NCBI GenBank assembly: GCA_015179125.1
Contig: WHVA01000008.1
Coordinates: 186,001 to 250,000 of the forward strand
Source: Gautieria morchelliformis
Lineage: Eukaryota; Basidiomycota; Agaricomycetes; Gomphales; Gomphaceae
DNA: 64,000 nt
Direction of reading: 5' to 3'
Shown here: positions 1 to 10,973 of the stretch, piece by piece
How positions within the stretch are numbered: the first letter of the stretch is position 1
Layout of the letters: the number at the start of each line of letters is the position of its first letter
Translations under genes and position numbers: made by a program
The notes under the pieces: generated by a model
The model's database searches: none
The model's input: the letters and a program-made list of their open reading frames with translations, nothing else
Told to the model about the DNA's origin: nothing

Positions 1-767
1 GGGATGAGTTACTTCCACTGGCGGAATTCCAATACAACAACCATGTACATTCCGCCACACAACAGACTCCCTTCATGCTTGACTCCGGGCGACACCCGTG
101 GATGGGCTTCGAGCCACGCCAGGCTGACTCCCGACTCGAGACGGTCAATGAGCTCCGAGACCGCATGGACTCCACCCTTTCGGAAGCCAAGTCAGCCCTT
201 GCAAAGGCCAAGGATGACATGGCAAGGTACTACAACCAACGCCGGGTTCCTGCCCAGAGTACCAAGTTGTAGACAAGGTGTACCTAGATGCAAGTGACAT
301 CCGCACCACACGCCCTTCGCGGAAACTTGCCCACCGCTACCTTGGGCCCTTCACAGTGACGCGGAGGGTTGGACGGAATGCATACCGCCTCCAACTTCCG
401 ATGTCCATGTCCCGCCTCCACCCCGTCTTCAACGTGGTGAAGTTACTCCCTATGCTTGAGGACCCAATTCCAGGTTGGAAGGCTCGTCCGCCACCTCCGC
501 CGGAAATTGTAGATGGGGAAGAGCACTATGTGGTGGAACGGATCCTGGACAGCCGGTTTGTGCGAGGATGACTCCAATTCCTCGTGAAATGGGAAGGGTA
601 TGGGTACGAGGAGAATTCGTGGGTCCCGGAGCCAGATGTTTCCGCTCCAGACAAACTCCATGAGTTCTATAGGACACACCCCGGTGCCCCTCGCCGAATC
701 CGCTCACTGGCATTTCAATCCCTCGTGTCCCATGCTTCGAGGATGCAGCACGCTAGAGGGGGGGTGA
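1..767 (+). pseudogene. 3' end of a truncated Ty3/gypsy chromovirus pol: integrase C-terminus and chromodomain
   Basis: The stretch matches 7520-8282 almost base for base, so it is the 3' end of a second copy of the chromovirus that follows. It encodes the end of the integrase (PMLDSGRHPWMGF-type segment, then the GPFTV and RLHPVFNV segments) and a chromodomain (EEHYVVERILDSR, then LVKWEGYGYEENSWVPEPDV). It is dead: a frameshift and a stop occur near 255-272, where the sister copy reads APEYQVGDKVYL, and CGA has become TGA at 569-571 in the chromodomain. At position 45 this copy keeps the frame (NNHVHSATQQTPF) that the downstream copy has lost. The 5' part lies outside the window. Confidence 0.9.
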
Positions 768-1004
768 TGTCAGGGGACACCCTGTTTTCCTTTTCCAGTT
801 CCGACACCACACCCAGTTCCGACACCATTTCCGACTCCGCTTCCAGTTCCGATTCCATCTCCGCCTCCGCTTTCGGAAATGATTCCGCTCCTGGGAGAAC
901 TTCCACCAGTTCTGTTTGCCTTGCCAGTTCCACTCCAATTTCCGACTTCCACTCTCGGAACAGTGTCGGAAATCAAGCGACTCGCATAATGGGTGGCATC
1001 AAGG

Positions 1005-2277
1005 TGTCAAGATTGGTTTTTAGGTGTTAATATCGTGTATTAGTGAACACAGCGAATGCCCGAATAACCTGTGCGAATAGGTATGCCGTTCGGCGAATAG
1101 ATGAACCAATGAATGTTCACAAGGTAAGAGGGTTGCCCGAACGGGGCTCGCCCTATCTACAGTCGTAGCGAAATAGCCCGTGGCTCTTGACGATGTAACG
1201 TGCAAGGTCTCACGGAAGGGCTGTCTAAGTCTTGACAATCCCTTCACTGGCGAAGGTGCTCCTTCGGAGCCCTTCGCCAACAGCGCAGAAAATGGTTCAA
1301 AGGCTAAGGTAATGAAGATGAAATATGAGAACTCACCAGTGATGCCTAAGTCCTCTGCTGGTCGAAGATAGAAATCTCCAAGAGAAGGCTGAAGACGATG
1401 ATCACAGCGAGGTCAAATTCGCACAAGATAAATGACGTATGATAATTGAACTGGGGAATATACATGCGAATGTAAACTACGTATATCGAATGCTCATAAG
1501 GTACCAGCGAATAGGAAAGAGGCCGTCACAAGTCAGGGTTGGATAGGGGTGCGCAGTCATGATACAACATAGATGAAATAAACATACAATAGAATGTGAG
1601 AAGAGGGAGAACATGAAACGATGGAGAGTAAAGGTGGCGAAGGCACTTATGGACAAAACCATGTCTTGGGACCCGCATACATGCTACCCTGCACGGACTC
1701 TTGGTCTACTGGGTTGATTCCGCACGACCTATGGAAGAGACGTCCTGCGAACACACTTTGACCATACGAATGCCCAATGGGGTTGGATTAAGAAGACGAT
1801 GGTGTTAATGATGAACCATCATGCCGGGTGAATGGTATCGATCGTATTTGATGGTGTGCCTGCTGGCGATTGATGCGAGCAGCGAATAGCCGTTCGGCGA
1901 AATGCAAGGAAGGGTGAACAGAGGTGACATAGGGGAGGAGAGGTCGAGGTGGAGGGCGAAGCTGAGTGAACACTGAGGAGGAGTAGCAAAAGGGAAAATG
2001 GGGATACCAAGGTGCAGGAAATACACAGGTCATGACAATCCAACTATCAGAACACCATCAGAAGAGGGTCGAGCAGGGGAGGTGGTAGACCCAGTGATGA
2101 CTGCCAAGTCAGCCCAAAGCCGTCGATCGTGTGTTTAACGGCATGGTGATGGTAATTGGCGCAAATCAGTGAGCATCGGTTGCCGAACATGATAATGGCG
2201 ATCGGAACGAACGCGGAAATGGGGTGAGAAATGGCAGGACAGAGCATCTGAGTATGAGGAATAAACGCGTCATGACA
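1005..2277. mobile_element. Solo LTR of a second family (1273 bp) with 5-bp target duplication
   Basis: The element begins TGTCAAGATTGG and ends CATGACA, giving TGTCA/TGACA inverted ends, and is flanked on both sides by CAAGG (1000-1004 and 2278-2282). Removing it restores the uninterrupted chromovirus LTR. No protein-coding region is seen inside. Related copies occur at 27224-27702 (5' part only) and, reversed, at 35843-38199. Its 3' half contains two diverged copies of a roughly 230-bp unit, each ending in TCATGACA (near 2036 and at 2277). Solo-LTR status is inferred from the TG...CA ends and the TSD; no internal region of this family is visible. Confidence 0.88.
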
Positions 2278-2362
2278 CAAGGGTCGATCAAGGGTCAGGG
2301 AGGTTAGGGGGATGCAGGGTTGATGGCGAGTGCCAAGGGTTGTCCCTTGCTGCGCAGCATAG

Positions 2363-2405
2363 TATAATACGGGCTCACTGACATTGGGGGTCCTTAGACT
2401 TTTCT
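2363..2405 (+). promoter_or_regulatory. LTR core promoter: TATA box and predicted transcription start
   Basis: TATAATA lies at 2363-2369, and AGACTTTTCT at 2396-2405 sits about 33 bp downstream, the usual fungal TATA-to-start distance. The same pair is conserved in the LTR copies at 5017-5479 and 8283-8769. AGACTTTTCT is the exact complement of the decamer just behind the LTR (2538-2547), which supports a start at about 2396. This is an inference; no transcript was seen. Confidence 0.6.
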
Positions 2406-2537
2406 CTTTGGATTTCCCCTTGTCAGGTGAGAATCCCCTCTCTTGTATACTCTGTTCATTTATACATACTTTGGATTTCCCCTTGTCAGTTGTGTGGTAG
2501 TGTGATCTCCACAACCAGCCAGGGTTGCCCTTACAGC

Positions 2538-2547
2538 AGAAAAGTCT
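2538..2547 (+). other. Putative self-priming primer binding site
   Basis: AGAAAAGTCT begins two bases after the LTR end and is the exact reverse complement of AGACTTTTCT at 2396-2405, the predicted 5' end of the transcript. Tf1/sushi-type fungal chromoviruses prime minus-strand synthesis with the folded-back 5' end of their own RNA instead of a tRNA. The chromodomain and this complementarity fit that mode. The 2-nt offset from the LTR end is a caveat. Confidence 0.55.
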
Positions 2548-2722
2548 CTCCCCTAGAGGACTGGCGGTTGTACTGCGCGTTGCATTCACCATAGGTGCGT
2601 TCGGAATCGGAGACAGCGACTCGGAGATCGCGACCTCTTCCGCACACACAGCGTACGACAGCCCCTCTTCTTACATCAAGCTCCCAACCCCGGAAATCCC
2701 GTCCCATATTTCTCCTTCCGAC

Positions 2723-3896
2723 ATGGATCCGGACGATCGTCTTCGGAATATGGAGGAATTGACGCAGAACCAGATGAAGACCGACGCGATTGAAACAGCC
2801 TTACAAGCGATTTTGGCTAAGTAAGATATTCCACAAAGTGGTGGAAATGAAATGCTGGATGATCTGGATTTCGGAAAAGTTGGAAGCAGCGGAAGAGAGG
2901 ATGTCCGCCAAGTTAGCAAAGGTCAAACCCGCAACTCCGGCGGACTTTGACAGAGATCGGGAGAAGGGACGCGCATTCTTCAACACATGCAGCATCTACT
3001 TCGCAATTGTCGGAGACCTCTTTCCGAACGACCAGGCTCGGATCAACTGGGCATTGTCCTTTTTCAAGTTGGACCGCGCAGCCCGTTTTGCAAACGAGGT
3101 GATCCGACATGAAGCAAAGGGCAAGGGGAACTACTTCCGGGACTGGGACGCCTTTGAGAAAACATTTTCCGACCAGTTCTGCCCGAAAAACGAGCAGCTC
3201 ACAGCCCTTACGAAGCTCGAGGGGACCAGCTGGTACCAGGCCAAGGATCTGGTCGATGACTACATCGATCGCTTCCAGGAGCTCATCGACCTTGCGGAGT
3301 ATGACGACGACAAGACAATCGTCATCAAATTCCGACGGGGACTTGATCCGACACTCCAGAACCAAGTCGCGCTGATTGGGGATGGAGCTCCGGATTTTGA
3401 TCACCCAGAAGGGTGGTACCAAGCTGCGCAGAGGGTGTCCCGGAACAGGGAAGCAAATGAGGCCTTCGTGGAGACAAACCGGAACATGACTCGCAGTTCT
3501 ACTCGTCCTACTCCACCTATGCCAAAACTCGGAAGTGCATTCACTCCCACACGGAAAATATTTCCGACGGTTGCTCCGCTGGCTCCTATTAGGAGCCATA
3601 GCCCTCCTCCTTCGAAGAGTGGCCCTGCCCCGATGGATGTTGACCGCATGCACGGAAAAGGCCACGGAACCATCACCTGCTTCCGATGCCGACAACCAGG
3701 TCACTATGCTTGCGAGTGCCCCCAAGCCTTTGACATCCGGCTTATGACCACGGAGGAGAAACTCGAGCTCCTTCCAGAGTTCCTCGCACTCGCGGACATA
3801 GGCAGAGTGCCCACTGCGGAAGTAATTTCTGAAAATGCGGAACATGGTGCATCAGGAGCGGAAGATGCGTCGGATTTGGTGACATGCAGCGGGTGA
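2723..3896 (+). pseudogene. gag of chromovirus A (capsid and CCHC nucleocapsid), frameshifted
   Basis: The start ATG at 2723 (MDPDDRLRNMEELTQ) is chosen because it opens a charged helical N-terminus. The frame stops at 2822-2824, and the same protein continues one frame over from about 2826 (SEKLEAAEERMSAKLAK), so one indel separates them. A retrotransposon-Gag core follows (FFNTCSIYFAIVGDLFP, WDAFEKTFSDQFCP, LVDDYIDRFQELIDLAEY), then a Pro/Ser-rich linker and one zinc knuckle, CFRCRQPGHYACEC (CX2CX4HX4C), at about 3679-3718. Gag packages the genomic RNA into virus-like particles. It ends at a TGA at 3894, overlapping the pol ATG at 3884. Confidence 0.85.
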
Positions 3897-5016
3897 GATG
3901 TGTGCCCCTGCTGCCTGTACATAACCGGTTTGCCTGTCTTGAAGTAGAGAATGAAAAGCCCCCACTGCCCTCACTTCATACAGACCCACCGGATAAAGTC
4001 ACACAAAAACCGAATCCGACACCCCGTCCATCCCGCATCCACCCTTGGGAGAGACGCCTCCCAAAGCGCTATGTTGTTGCTTCCACCCCTGGCCCCAAGT
4101 CACTAGTCATTAATGTGGAGATCCAGACAACAGATACGGCGGAAGTCAAATCCGGACCCGCCCTTGTCGATTGTGGGGCCACTGGTCAGTTTATAGACCG
4201 GGACTATGTGGAATGGAACCGACTAACCACGCGGAAGTTGCAATGTGCAATCCCGGTGTTCAATGTGGATGGAAGCCCCAATGAGGCAGGGTCCATCACG
4301 GTGATAGTAGACACAATTCTCCGCTACGATGGGCACTCAGAACGCACTTCCTTTGCAGTCACCAGCCTGGGGAAGCAAGACATCATCCTCGGGTTCACCT
4401 GGCTTCAGGAGCACAACCCGGAGATCAATTGGCAGACTCGGAAGGTGCTGATGAGTCGGTGCCCAGCCAAGTGTCACATGTGCCGGTCGGAAATGCGGAA
4501 GGAGCGCCAGGAGCAGCGGAAGACCGAACGGCTCATACAGACATGTCGTTCTGGCCCCCATCCACTGCTTGCAGAAGAAGACTCGGAAGCAGAATTTGAT
4601 CCGGATCCCACTTCCAATTCCGATTCCTATTCCGATCCCGATGTCATCCGACTCAGCCCGGAAGAGACTCCGGCGGAGGGGGAACACTTGCTGTACGTAA
4701 ACCTTCCACCGGAAGCGGAACACATCCGTGCCACCGGAAACATTTCGCAACGCCTTGCTGAAGCCTCCAAGAAGCATGATAAAGCAGAGGTGGAAATTCC
4801 GAAGTACCTGCGGGAGTTCAAGGATGTCTTTGCCAAAGAGTCATTTGATGCCCTGCCTCCACGAAGGTTGTGGGACCATGCCATTGAGTTGGAGCCCGGG
4901 TCAAGGCCCACCAACTGCAAAGTCTACCCGCTGTCACCCAAGGAGCAGGTAGAGCTCGATGCATTCCTTGCGGAAAACCTCCGTACAGGGAGGATCCGCC
5001 CCTCCAAGTCACCCAT
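3884..5016 (+). pseudogene. pol of chromovirus A, 5' part: aspartic protease and start of RT
   Basis: This frame is offset from gag and begins with an ATG inside the last codons of gag. It could be reached by reinitiation or frameshifting; no classic slippery heptamer is evident. The retropepsin motif LVDCGATGQFID sits at about 4168-4203, and ILGFTWLQEHNPEI completes the protease fold. An Asp/Ser-rich spacer (about 4570-4640) separates the protease from the RT entry segment (LREFKDVFAKESFDALPP and PTNCKVYPLSPKEQ). The reading frame is cut at the TSD of the solo LTR after SKSP; the RT continues at 5480. Confidence 0.88.
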
Positions 5017-5479
5017 TGTCAGGGGACACCCTGTTTTCCATTTCCAGTTCCGACTCCATTTCCGACTCCGCTTCCGATTCCGATTCCATCTCCGCCTCCG
5101 CTCTCGGAAATGATTCCGCTTCTGGGAGAACTTCCACCAGTTCCGTTCGCCTTCCCAGTTCCACTCCAATTTCCGAGTTCCACCCTCGGAACAGTGTCGG
5201 AAATCAAGCGACTCGCGTAATAGGTGACATCAAGGGTCGATCAAGGGTCAGGGAGGTGCAGGGTTGATGGCGGGTGCCAAGTGTTGTCCCTGGCTGCGCA
5301 GCGTAGTATAATACGGGCTCGCTGACATTGGGGGTCCTTAGACTTTTCTCTTTGGATTTCCCCTTGTCAGGTGAGAATCCCCTCTCTTGTATGCTCTGTT
5401 CATTTATACAGACTTTGGATTTCCCCTTGTCAGTTGTGTGGTAGTGTGATCTCCACAACTAGCCAGGGTTGCCCTTACA
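5017..5479 (+). mobile_element. Solo LTR of the chromovirus family inserted in pol of element A
   Basis: The 463-bp LTR starts TGTCAGGGG, ends CCCTTACA and is flanked by CCCAT at 5012-5016 and 5480-5484. It is the same family as the LTRs of the host element, in the same orientation. Excising it with one TSD copy rejoins the RT frame exactly (SKSP then MASPVFFIKKKDG). It therefore shows insertion of one family member into another followed by LTR-LTR recombination, and it gives the reference LTR boundaries. Confidence 0.95.
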
Positions 5480-8397
5480 CCCATGGCATCTCCGGTGTTC
5501 TTCATCAAGAAGAAGGACGGCTCGCTCAGGCTTGTGCAGGACTACCTGGCCTTGAATGCGATCACGATCAAGAACCGATACCCCATTCCACTCATTTCCG
5601 AACTAATCACACAACTCCGCGGGGCAAGGTACTTCACTAAGCTGGATGTCCGCTGGGGCTTCAATAATGTTCGGATCCGGGAGGGAGACGAGTGGAAAGC
5701 CGCATTCCGCACCAACCGAGGACTCTTTGAGCCACAGGTCATGTTCTTTGGCCTCACCAACAGTCCCGCCACATTCCAGACAATGATGAATGACATTTTC
5801 CGTGACATGATAGCAGAAGGGGTTGTCTGCGTCTACCTCGATGACATCCTCATCTTCACAAAAACAATGTCGGAACATTGGGAAGTCGTGCGGAGAGTGC
5901 TGGAATGGCTCCGGGAGTACAACCTGTGTCTCAAGCCAGAAAAGTGCGAATTTGAGCGGACGCGGATAGAGTACCTTGGGGTGATTGTGTCGGAAGGAAA
6001 GGTGGAAATGGACCCAGTCAAAGTTTCCGGTGTATCGGATTGGCCCGTGCCGCGGAACAAGAAGGAGGTCCAGTCCTTCATTGGGTTTGTCAATTTCTAC
6101 CAGCAGTTCATCAAGGACTCCTCCTGCCACGCCCATGCCCTCTTCGACCTCACCAAGAAGGAGATTGGATGGCGGTGGGGAGAGCTGGAACAGGCCTCCT
6201 TTGACAAACTCAAAGAGCTGATCACTTCTGCCCCGGTCCTGGTCTTTCCCGATGACTCTCGCCCTTATTGAGTCGAAGCGGATTCTTCCGACACAGATAC
6301 CGGAGCGGTCTTGTCACAACAGTCATCGGAAGATGGTGGGGGGTGGCATCCGATTGCCTTCTTCTCTAAGAGCCTTAGTCCGGTCGAGCGGAACTATGAG
6401 ATCCATGACAAGGAGATGTTGGCAATCATCCGAGCGCTGGAGGAGTGGCAACACTTCTTTGAGGGTGCTCTATGCCCATTTGCGATCTGGACAGACCACA
6501 AGAACCTCGAGTATTTCCGCACGTCTAAGAAGTTGAACCGACGACAAGCACGGTGGTCCCTACACCTGTCCCGGTTCGACTTCATGCTCCACCACCGGCC
6601 CGGCCGCACCATGGGCAAGCCCAATGCCCTATCCCGCCGTGCGGATCATGGAAGCGGAAGTGGAGACAATGCGGATATGACACTGCTCCGCCCAAGTCTC
6701 TTTGCAATCCGCGCCCTAGAAGGAGTGACTGCAGTTGGGGCAGAAGCGGAAATGCTCCAGGATATCCGGAGGCAGTACCGGAATGGAGAGAAGGAGGAGT
6801 CGGTGGTGAAGGCAGTGGAGGAACTTCGGAAAGGGCACTCACGGTCTGTACGGGCAGCGGAATGGTCAGAACGTGATGGACTGCTCCACTTCAGAGGCAA
6901 GGTCTATGTTCCAGGTGGGGCGGACCTCCGCCGCCGCATTGTGTCCCAGCACCATGACACACGGGTCGCTGGGCACGCTGGTAGGTGGAAGACACTGGAG
7001 TTAGTGGCTCGGAATTACTGGTGGCCTCAGATGTCCCGCTACATTGGACAGTATGTGAAGACATGTGACCTTTGTCTCTGAACCAAAGCACAACGACATC
7101 CGCCCATCGGAGAACTTGTTCCGCTCCCAATTCCCGAATCCTGCTGGGACACCATCAGTGTCGACTTCATCGTTGAACTCCCAGAGTCTCATGGCTACAA
7201 TGCGATCATGAACATCGTGGATTCGGCAAGCAACGTGTCCCACTTCATTCCGATGCACACGACGATCACAGCCCTCGGAGCGGCCCGCCTGTTCCTTGCA
7301 CATGTCTGGATGTTGCATGGGCTCCCAAAGCAAGTTGCTTCCAACCGAGGTCCGCAATTTGTCGCGGAATTGACTCGGGAGCTCTACCGCCTGCTCGGCA
7401 TAAAGCTGGCTACCACCACAGCGTACCATCCGCAGGGTGACGGACAGACGGAACGGGTCAATCAGGAGTTGGAGCAATATCTCCGCCTCTTTGTCAATGA
7501 GAGGCAGGATGACTGGGATGAGTTACTTGAACTGGCGGAATTCCAATACAACAACCATGTGTCCATTCCGCCACACAACAGACTCCCTTCATGCTTGACT
7601 CCGGACGACACCCGTGGATGGGCTTTGAACCACGCCAGACTGACTCCCGACTCGAGACGGTCAATGAGTTCCGAGACCGCATGGACTCCACCCTTTCAGA
7701 AACCAAGTCGGCCCTTGCAAAGGCCAAGGATGACATGGCAAGGTACTACAACCAACGCCGGGTTCCTGCCCCGGAGTACCAAGTTGGAGACAAGGTGTAT
7801 CTAGATGCAAGTGACATCCGCACCACACGCCCTTCGCGGAAACTTGCCCACCGCTACCTTGGGCCCTTCACAGTGATGTGGAGGGTTGGACGGAATGCAT
7901 ACCGCCTCCAACTTCCGATGTCCATGTCCCGCCTCCACCCCATCTTCAACGTGGTGAAGTTACTCCCTATGCTTGAGGACCCAATTCCAGGTTGGAAGGC
8001 TCGTCCGCCACCTCCGCCGGAAATTGTAGATGGGGAAGAGCACTATGTGGTGGAACGGATCCTGGACAGCCGGTTTGTGCGAGGACGACTCCAATTCCTC
8101 GTGAAATGGGAAGGGTATGGGTACGAGGAGAATTCATGGGTCCCGGAGCCAGATGTTTCCGCTCCAGACAAACTCCGTGAGTTCTATAGGACACACCCCG
8201 GTGCCCCTCGCCGAATCCGCTCGCTGGCATTTCAATCCCTCGTGTCCCGTGCTTCGAGGACGCAGCACGCTAAGGGGGGTGATGTCAGGGGACACCCTGT
8301 TTTCCATTTCCACTTCCGACACCGCACCCAGTTCCGACTCCATTTCCGACTCCGCTTCCGTTTCCGATTCCATCTCCGCCTCTGCTTTCGGAAATGA
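5480..8397 (+). pseudogene. pol of chromovirus A, 3' part: RT, RNase H, integrase, chromodomain
   Basis: The RT core is VFFIKKKDGSLRLVQDY, then FFGLTNSPATFQ and the catalytic YLDDILIF at about 5833-5856. RNase H follows (VEADSSD, then AIWTDHKNLEYF), then the integrase zinc domain (HDTRVAGHAGRWKTL and CDLCL). In the integrase core the first Asp (SVDFIVELP) is present, but the second motif reads SNRGPQF where families have SDRGPQF, so a catalytic Asp is Asn. The chromodomain (about 8030-8200) reads VVERILDSR, then WEGYGYEENSW. TGA stops at 6269 and 7079 and a 2-bp insertion near 7565 break the frame. The open frame runs through the purine tract into the 3' LTR. Confidence 0.9.
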
Positions 8398-8769
8398 TTC
8401 CGCTTCTGGGAGAACTTCCACCAGTTCTGTTCGCCTTGCCAGTTCCACTCCAATTTCCGACTTCCACTCTCGGAACAGTGTCGGAAATCAAGCGACTTGC
8501 GTAATAGGTGGCATCAAGGGTCGATCAAGGGTCAGGGTGGTCAAGGAGATGCAGGGTTGATGGCGCGTGCCAAGTGTTGTCCCTGGCTGCGCAGCGTAGT
8601 ATAATACGGGCTCGCTGACATTGGGGGTCCTTAGACTTTTCTCTTTGGATTTCCCCTTGTCAGGTGAGAATCCCCTCTCTTGTATACTCTGTTCATTTAT
8701 ACATACTTTGGATTTCCCCTTGTCAGTTGTGTGGTAGTGTGATCTCCACAACCAGCCAGGGTTGCTACA
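8283..8769 (+). repeat. 3' LTR of chromovirus A
   Basis: The LTR begins TGTCAGGGGAC just after AAGGGGGGTGA (polypurine tract) and ends GGGTTGCTACA, with a 3-bp deletion relative to the other copies. The TATAATA box and the AGACTTTTCT start are retained. It is slightly longer than the 463-bp solo LTR because its TTCCGA-rich part differs by small indels. Confidence 0.9.
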
Positions 8770-10973
8770 GAAAGCACTCATCTGTTACAGATTTTATTTT
8801 GAGCTCCAGAGTCCCACCCTGTTGTCCTCTGTGGGACTAGAAAAAACAGCTAATGTCATTTCGACTTTCGCAGAGTTATATAAGCTCATTTTTTCCCCGC
8901 ACTCTCATCTTCATCACCCAAACCACCCCCCTGCATTTTCACCTTCATCACCTTCATCACCCCCTGCACCTACATCCTTGCTGCAAAACCAATGTTGTCC
9001 ATCTCCAGCTTGTATTCCTCAGAACAGGTCGAGCATGTGTACTTTTACCTTCCCACCAATCTCATGTTCATATTGCTTCTCTAGCTCACGTTGTTTCTCT
9101 CAACATTGTAAGGAAGTCCAAGAGGCAGAACATAACCGACGAAGTATCCACTTTCGGTGTATTCCTCTTAGAGCTGGTTTGTGCACCCTGCACAAGCCAC
9201 AGCATCAGAATGGAGTAGTAGGTGTGCTGATCCTTGCACTTATATATCAGCTCAACCTCAAGCAGTGCATCAGCATCTTTGTACAGAGACAGTGCAGGTG
9301 TAGGGTTCTATCTTTCTGAACAATAGAGCAACTTAAAATGCCTCCCAGATAACACATTCCTTGTCCCTGGAGATGACAATGATGGTCAGAGTCAATCATC
9401 TGGGAGTTTTCCCTGGCAACACTTCACATAAAACACCAGCGTTTGCCAGGTATAACACAGCATGTAATGATGCCCAGGGCTGACAGTATGTGATATGGGG
9501 CAGAGCCTGAGCTTTGGATATGGCTGGTGAATACTTGCGAAGAGCTGCACATGTTGAGCAGGTAGAATGAGAGTGTGAGTGTGATGGAACCCCTTGGCCC
9601 CGGGGAGGACTTTACCAATATATTTAATGGCGACTCTCATCATTCCCTGTGTCAGCAGTATGTTCTTATCTATAGCAACAAACTCAAAAAAGTTCTTAAT
9701 TGAAGAGATGTTGCACTAGATGGATGGTTTTCAGGTTAAGTTATTCAATTCATATCACTTCACTATCTACATCTAAAGCCACAATAGGGTTTTGCAGCAC
9801 AAAGCAAACATCTGTGCAATTCAGATTGTGTAGGTGACAGGAATTACATGCAGTAGGGTTGGACTTTTTATTCAAAAGAAAAGACTAGAAATCAGTTTAC
9901 TCTCTCAGTGAATTTAATCTTGACTGAGAGAGGTTGAAACTATGTCTTACTTCGTATATACCACCACCTGGCCCTTTACCACCCACAGCAGAGTAGGCAG
10001 GCAAATTATTTTGGGTCCCACATTTGGCAGAGCCGACTGGTTGGGACGATGGAAGTAAAAGGTAAGAGGAATGGCTGGAAAAACAAGAAAAACAAACCGG
10101 AATAGAAATACATATGTTTGACAGAAAATTTCAGAATAATTCTGGAAAATAAAGTGATCATAAGGGAACAATCTGAAATAAAATTGGAATGAAACACAGA
10201 TAATGGAATATATTTAGCTTGATTCTGGTGCTGGAGCACATATGCACCCAACAGATTGGCCATTAATGGTCATCAATTATAACCTTAACCCTGCATAATC
10301 ACTATTGGGGATATGCCAGCATTGTTAAGTGCCTCAGCCTCAAGGGACACACGATGGCTAAAGTCCCTGCCAATTTGGCATGATCAGTCAGGGGTGAGTG
10401 TTACCAGAGTCATGAAATGACACTGTATTATGTGAGCGACTACATGTGGGTATCACTGGTATGAAGGGCAGCATGGTATGCTCCCAGGACTGACTCCCGT
10501 ATGTCCGGCTGGTGTATCATTTTGCCTGTAGGGATCCACCCGGTGACACACTCGACATGCCCTTCTGTCCCAGCTACTGCGTCCTGTATTGTTGCTGCAC
10601 TGTGTGTCTGAGGTTCTCTTGCTTCACCCAATGACTCTCAACGCCACTCACGCAGACTGCATGCTACTATGGGTCCTTGTGATGTCAGGCACCAACTGGA
10701 GTGAATGACCCTTGTTCTCCTCTACACAGCCCGATACCGCAACTAAGTCAATTGTATATTTGTATTCCTATGCCTCTTTTGTGCAGCCAAGCTCTCACTC
10801 ATGCTTTATGCTTTCCACCGTAGTTCACTCTCACAGCCTCTACCTGCTATATCCACTCGCTGCTGCCTCTTCATTGTATTCTGATAATCTTTCACCTCGC
10901 TCTCAATTGCTGACACATTCTTGTTTTCCCCCACATGTGATTTGCTTTCGATATATTCCCTGCACGTATGACC
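8770..10973. other. Stretch without a recognised gene
   Basis: Only short open frames occur and none shows a recognisable domain; the longest (8762-9319) is low in complexity, rich in Pro, Ser and His, and starts inside the LTR. The part from about 10682 (TGTCAGGCACC) up to the copia insertion is T/C-rich like an LTR. It may continue after the copia element to an AATAAA-containing stretch that ends near 19632, but no TSD could be found. I see no tRNA or other RNA gene here. Confidence 0.5.

Larger units (their letters stand above)
768..2535 (+). repeat. Chromovirus LTR shared by two elements, split by another solo LTR
   Basis: The LTR starts TGTCAGGGGAC right after a purine tract and ends in CCCTTACA. 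Its two parts (768-1004 and 2283-2535) together match the intact 463-bp solo LTR at 5017-5479. It serves as the 3' LTR of the truncated element at 1-767 and as the 5' LTR of the element at 2536-8282, an LTR-internal-LTR-internal-LTR tandem. The upstream part is rich in TTCCGA/TTCCAG pentamers. The downstream part carries the promoter. The split is caused by the insertion at 1005-2277. Confidence 0.9.
768..8769 (+). mobile_element. Near full-length Ty3/gypsy chromovirus (element A)
   Basis: The element has a 5' LTR (split by the insertion at 1005-2277), gag with a CCHC knuckle, a pol frame with protease, reverse transcriptase, RNase H, integrase and chromodomain in the Ty3/gypsy order, a purine tract (AAGGGGGGTGA) and a 3' LTR. 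Gag and pol lie in different frames with a 13-nt overlap at 3884-3896. It is inactive: a same-family solo LTR sits in pol, frameshifts occur near 2822 and 7570, and TGA stops lie at 6269 and 7079. No TSD can be read because the 5' LTR is shared with the truncated upstream copy. Confidence 0.92.

Noticed and set aside
2913-3845. 310-codon minus-strand open frame
   Set aside because: It lies wholly opposite the recognisable gag with its zinc knuckle and has no domain of its own; it is an antisense shadow.
8762-9319. 185-codon open frame after the chromovirus 3' LTR
   Set aside because: It starts inside the LTR, is low-complexity and has no motif or intron signals supporting a gene.
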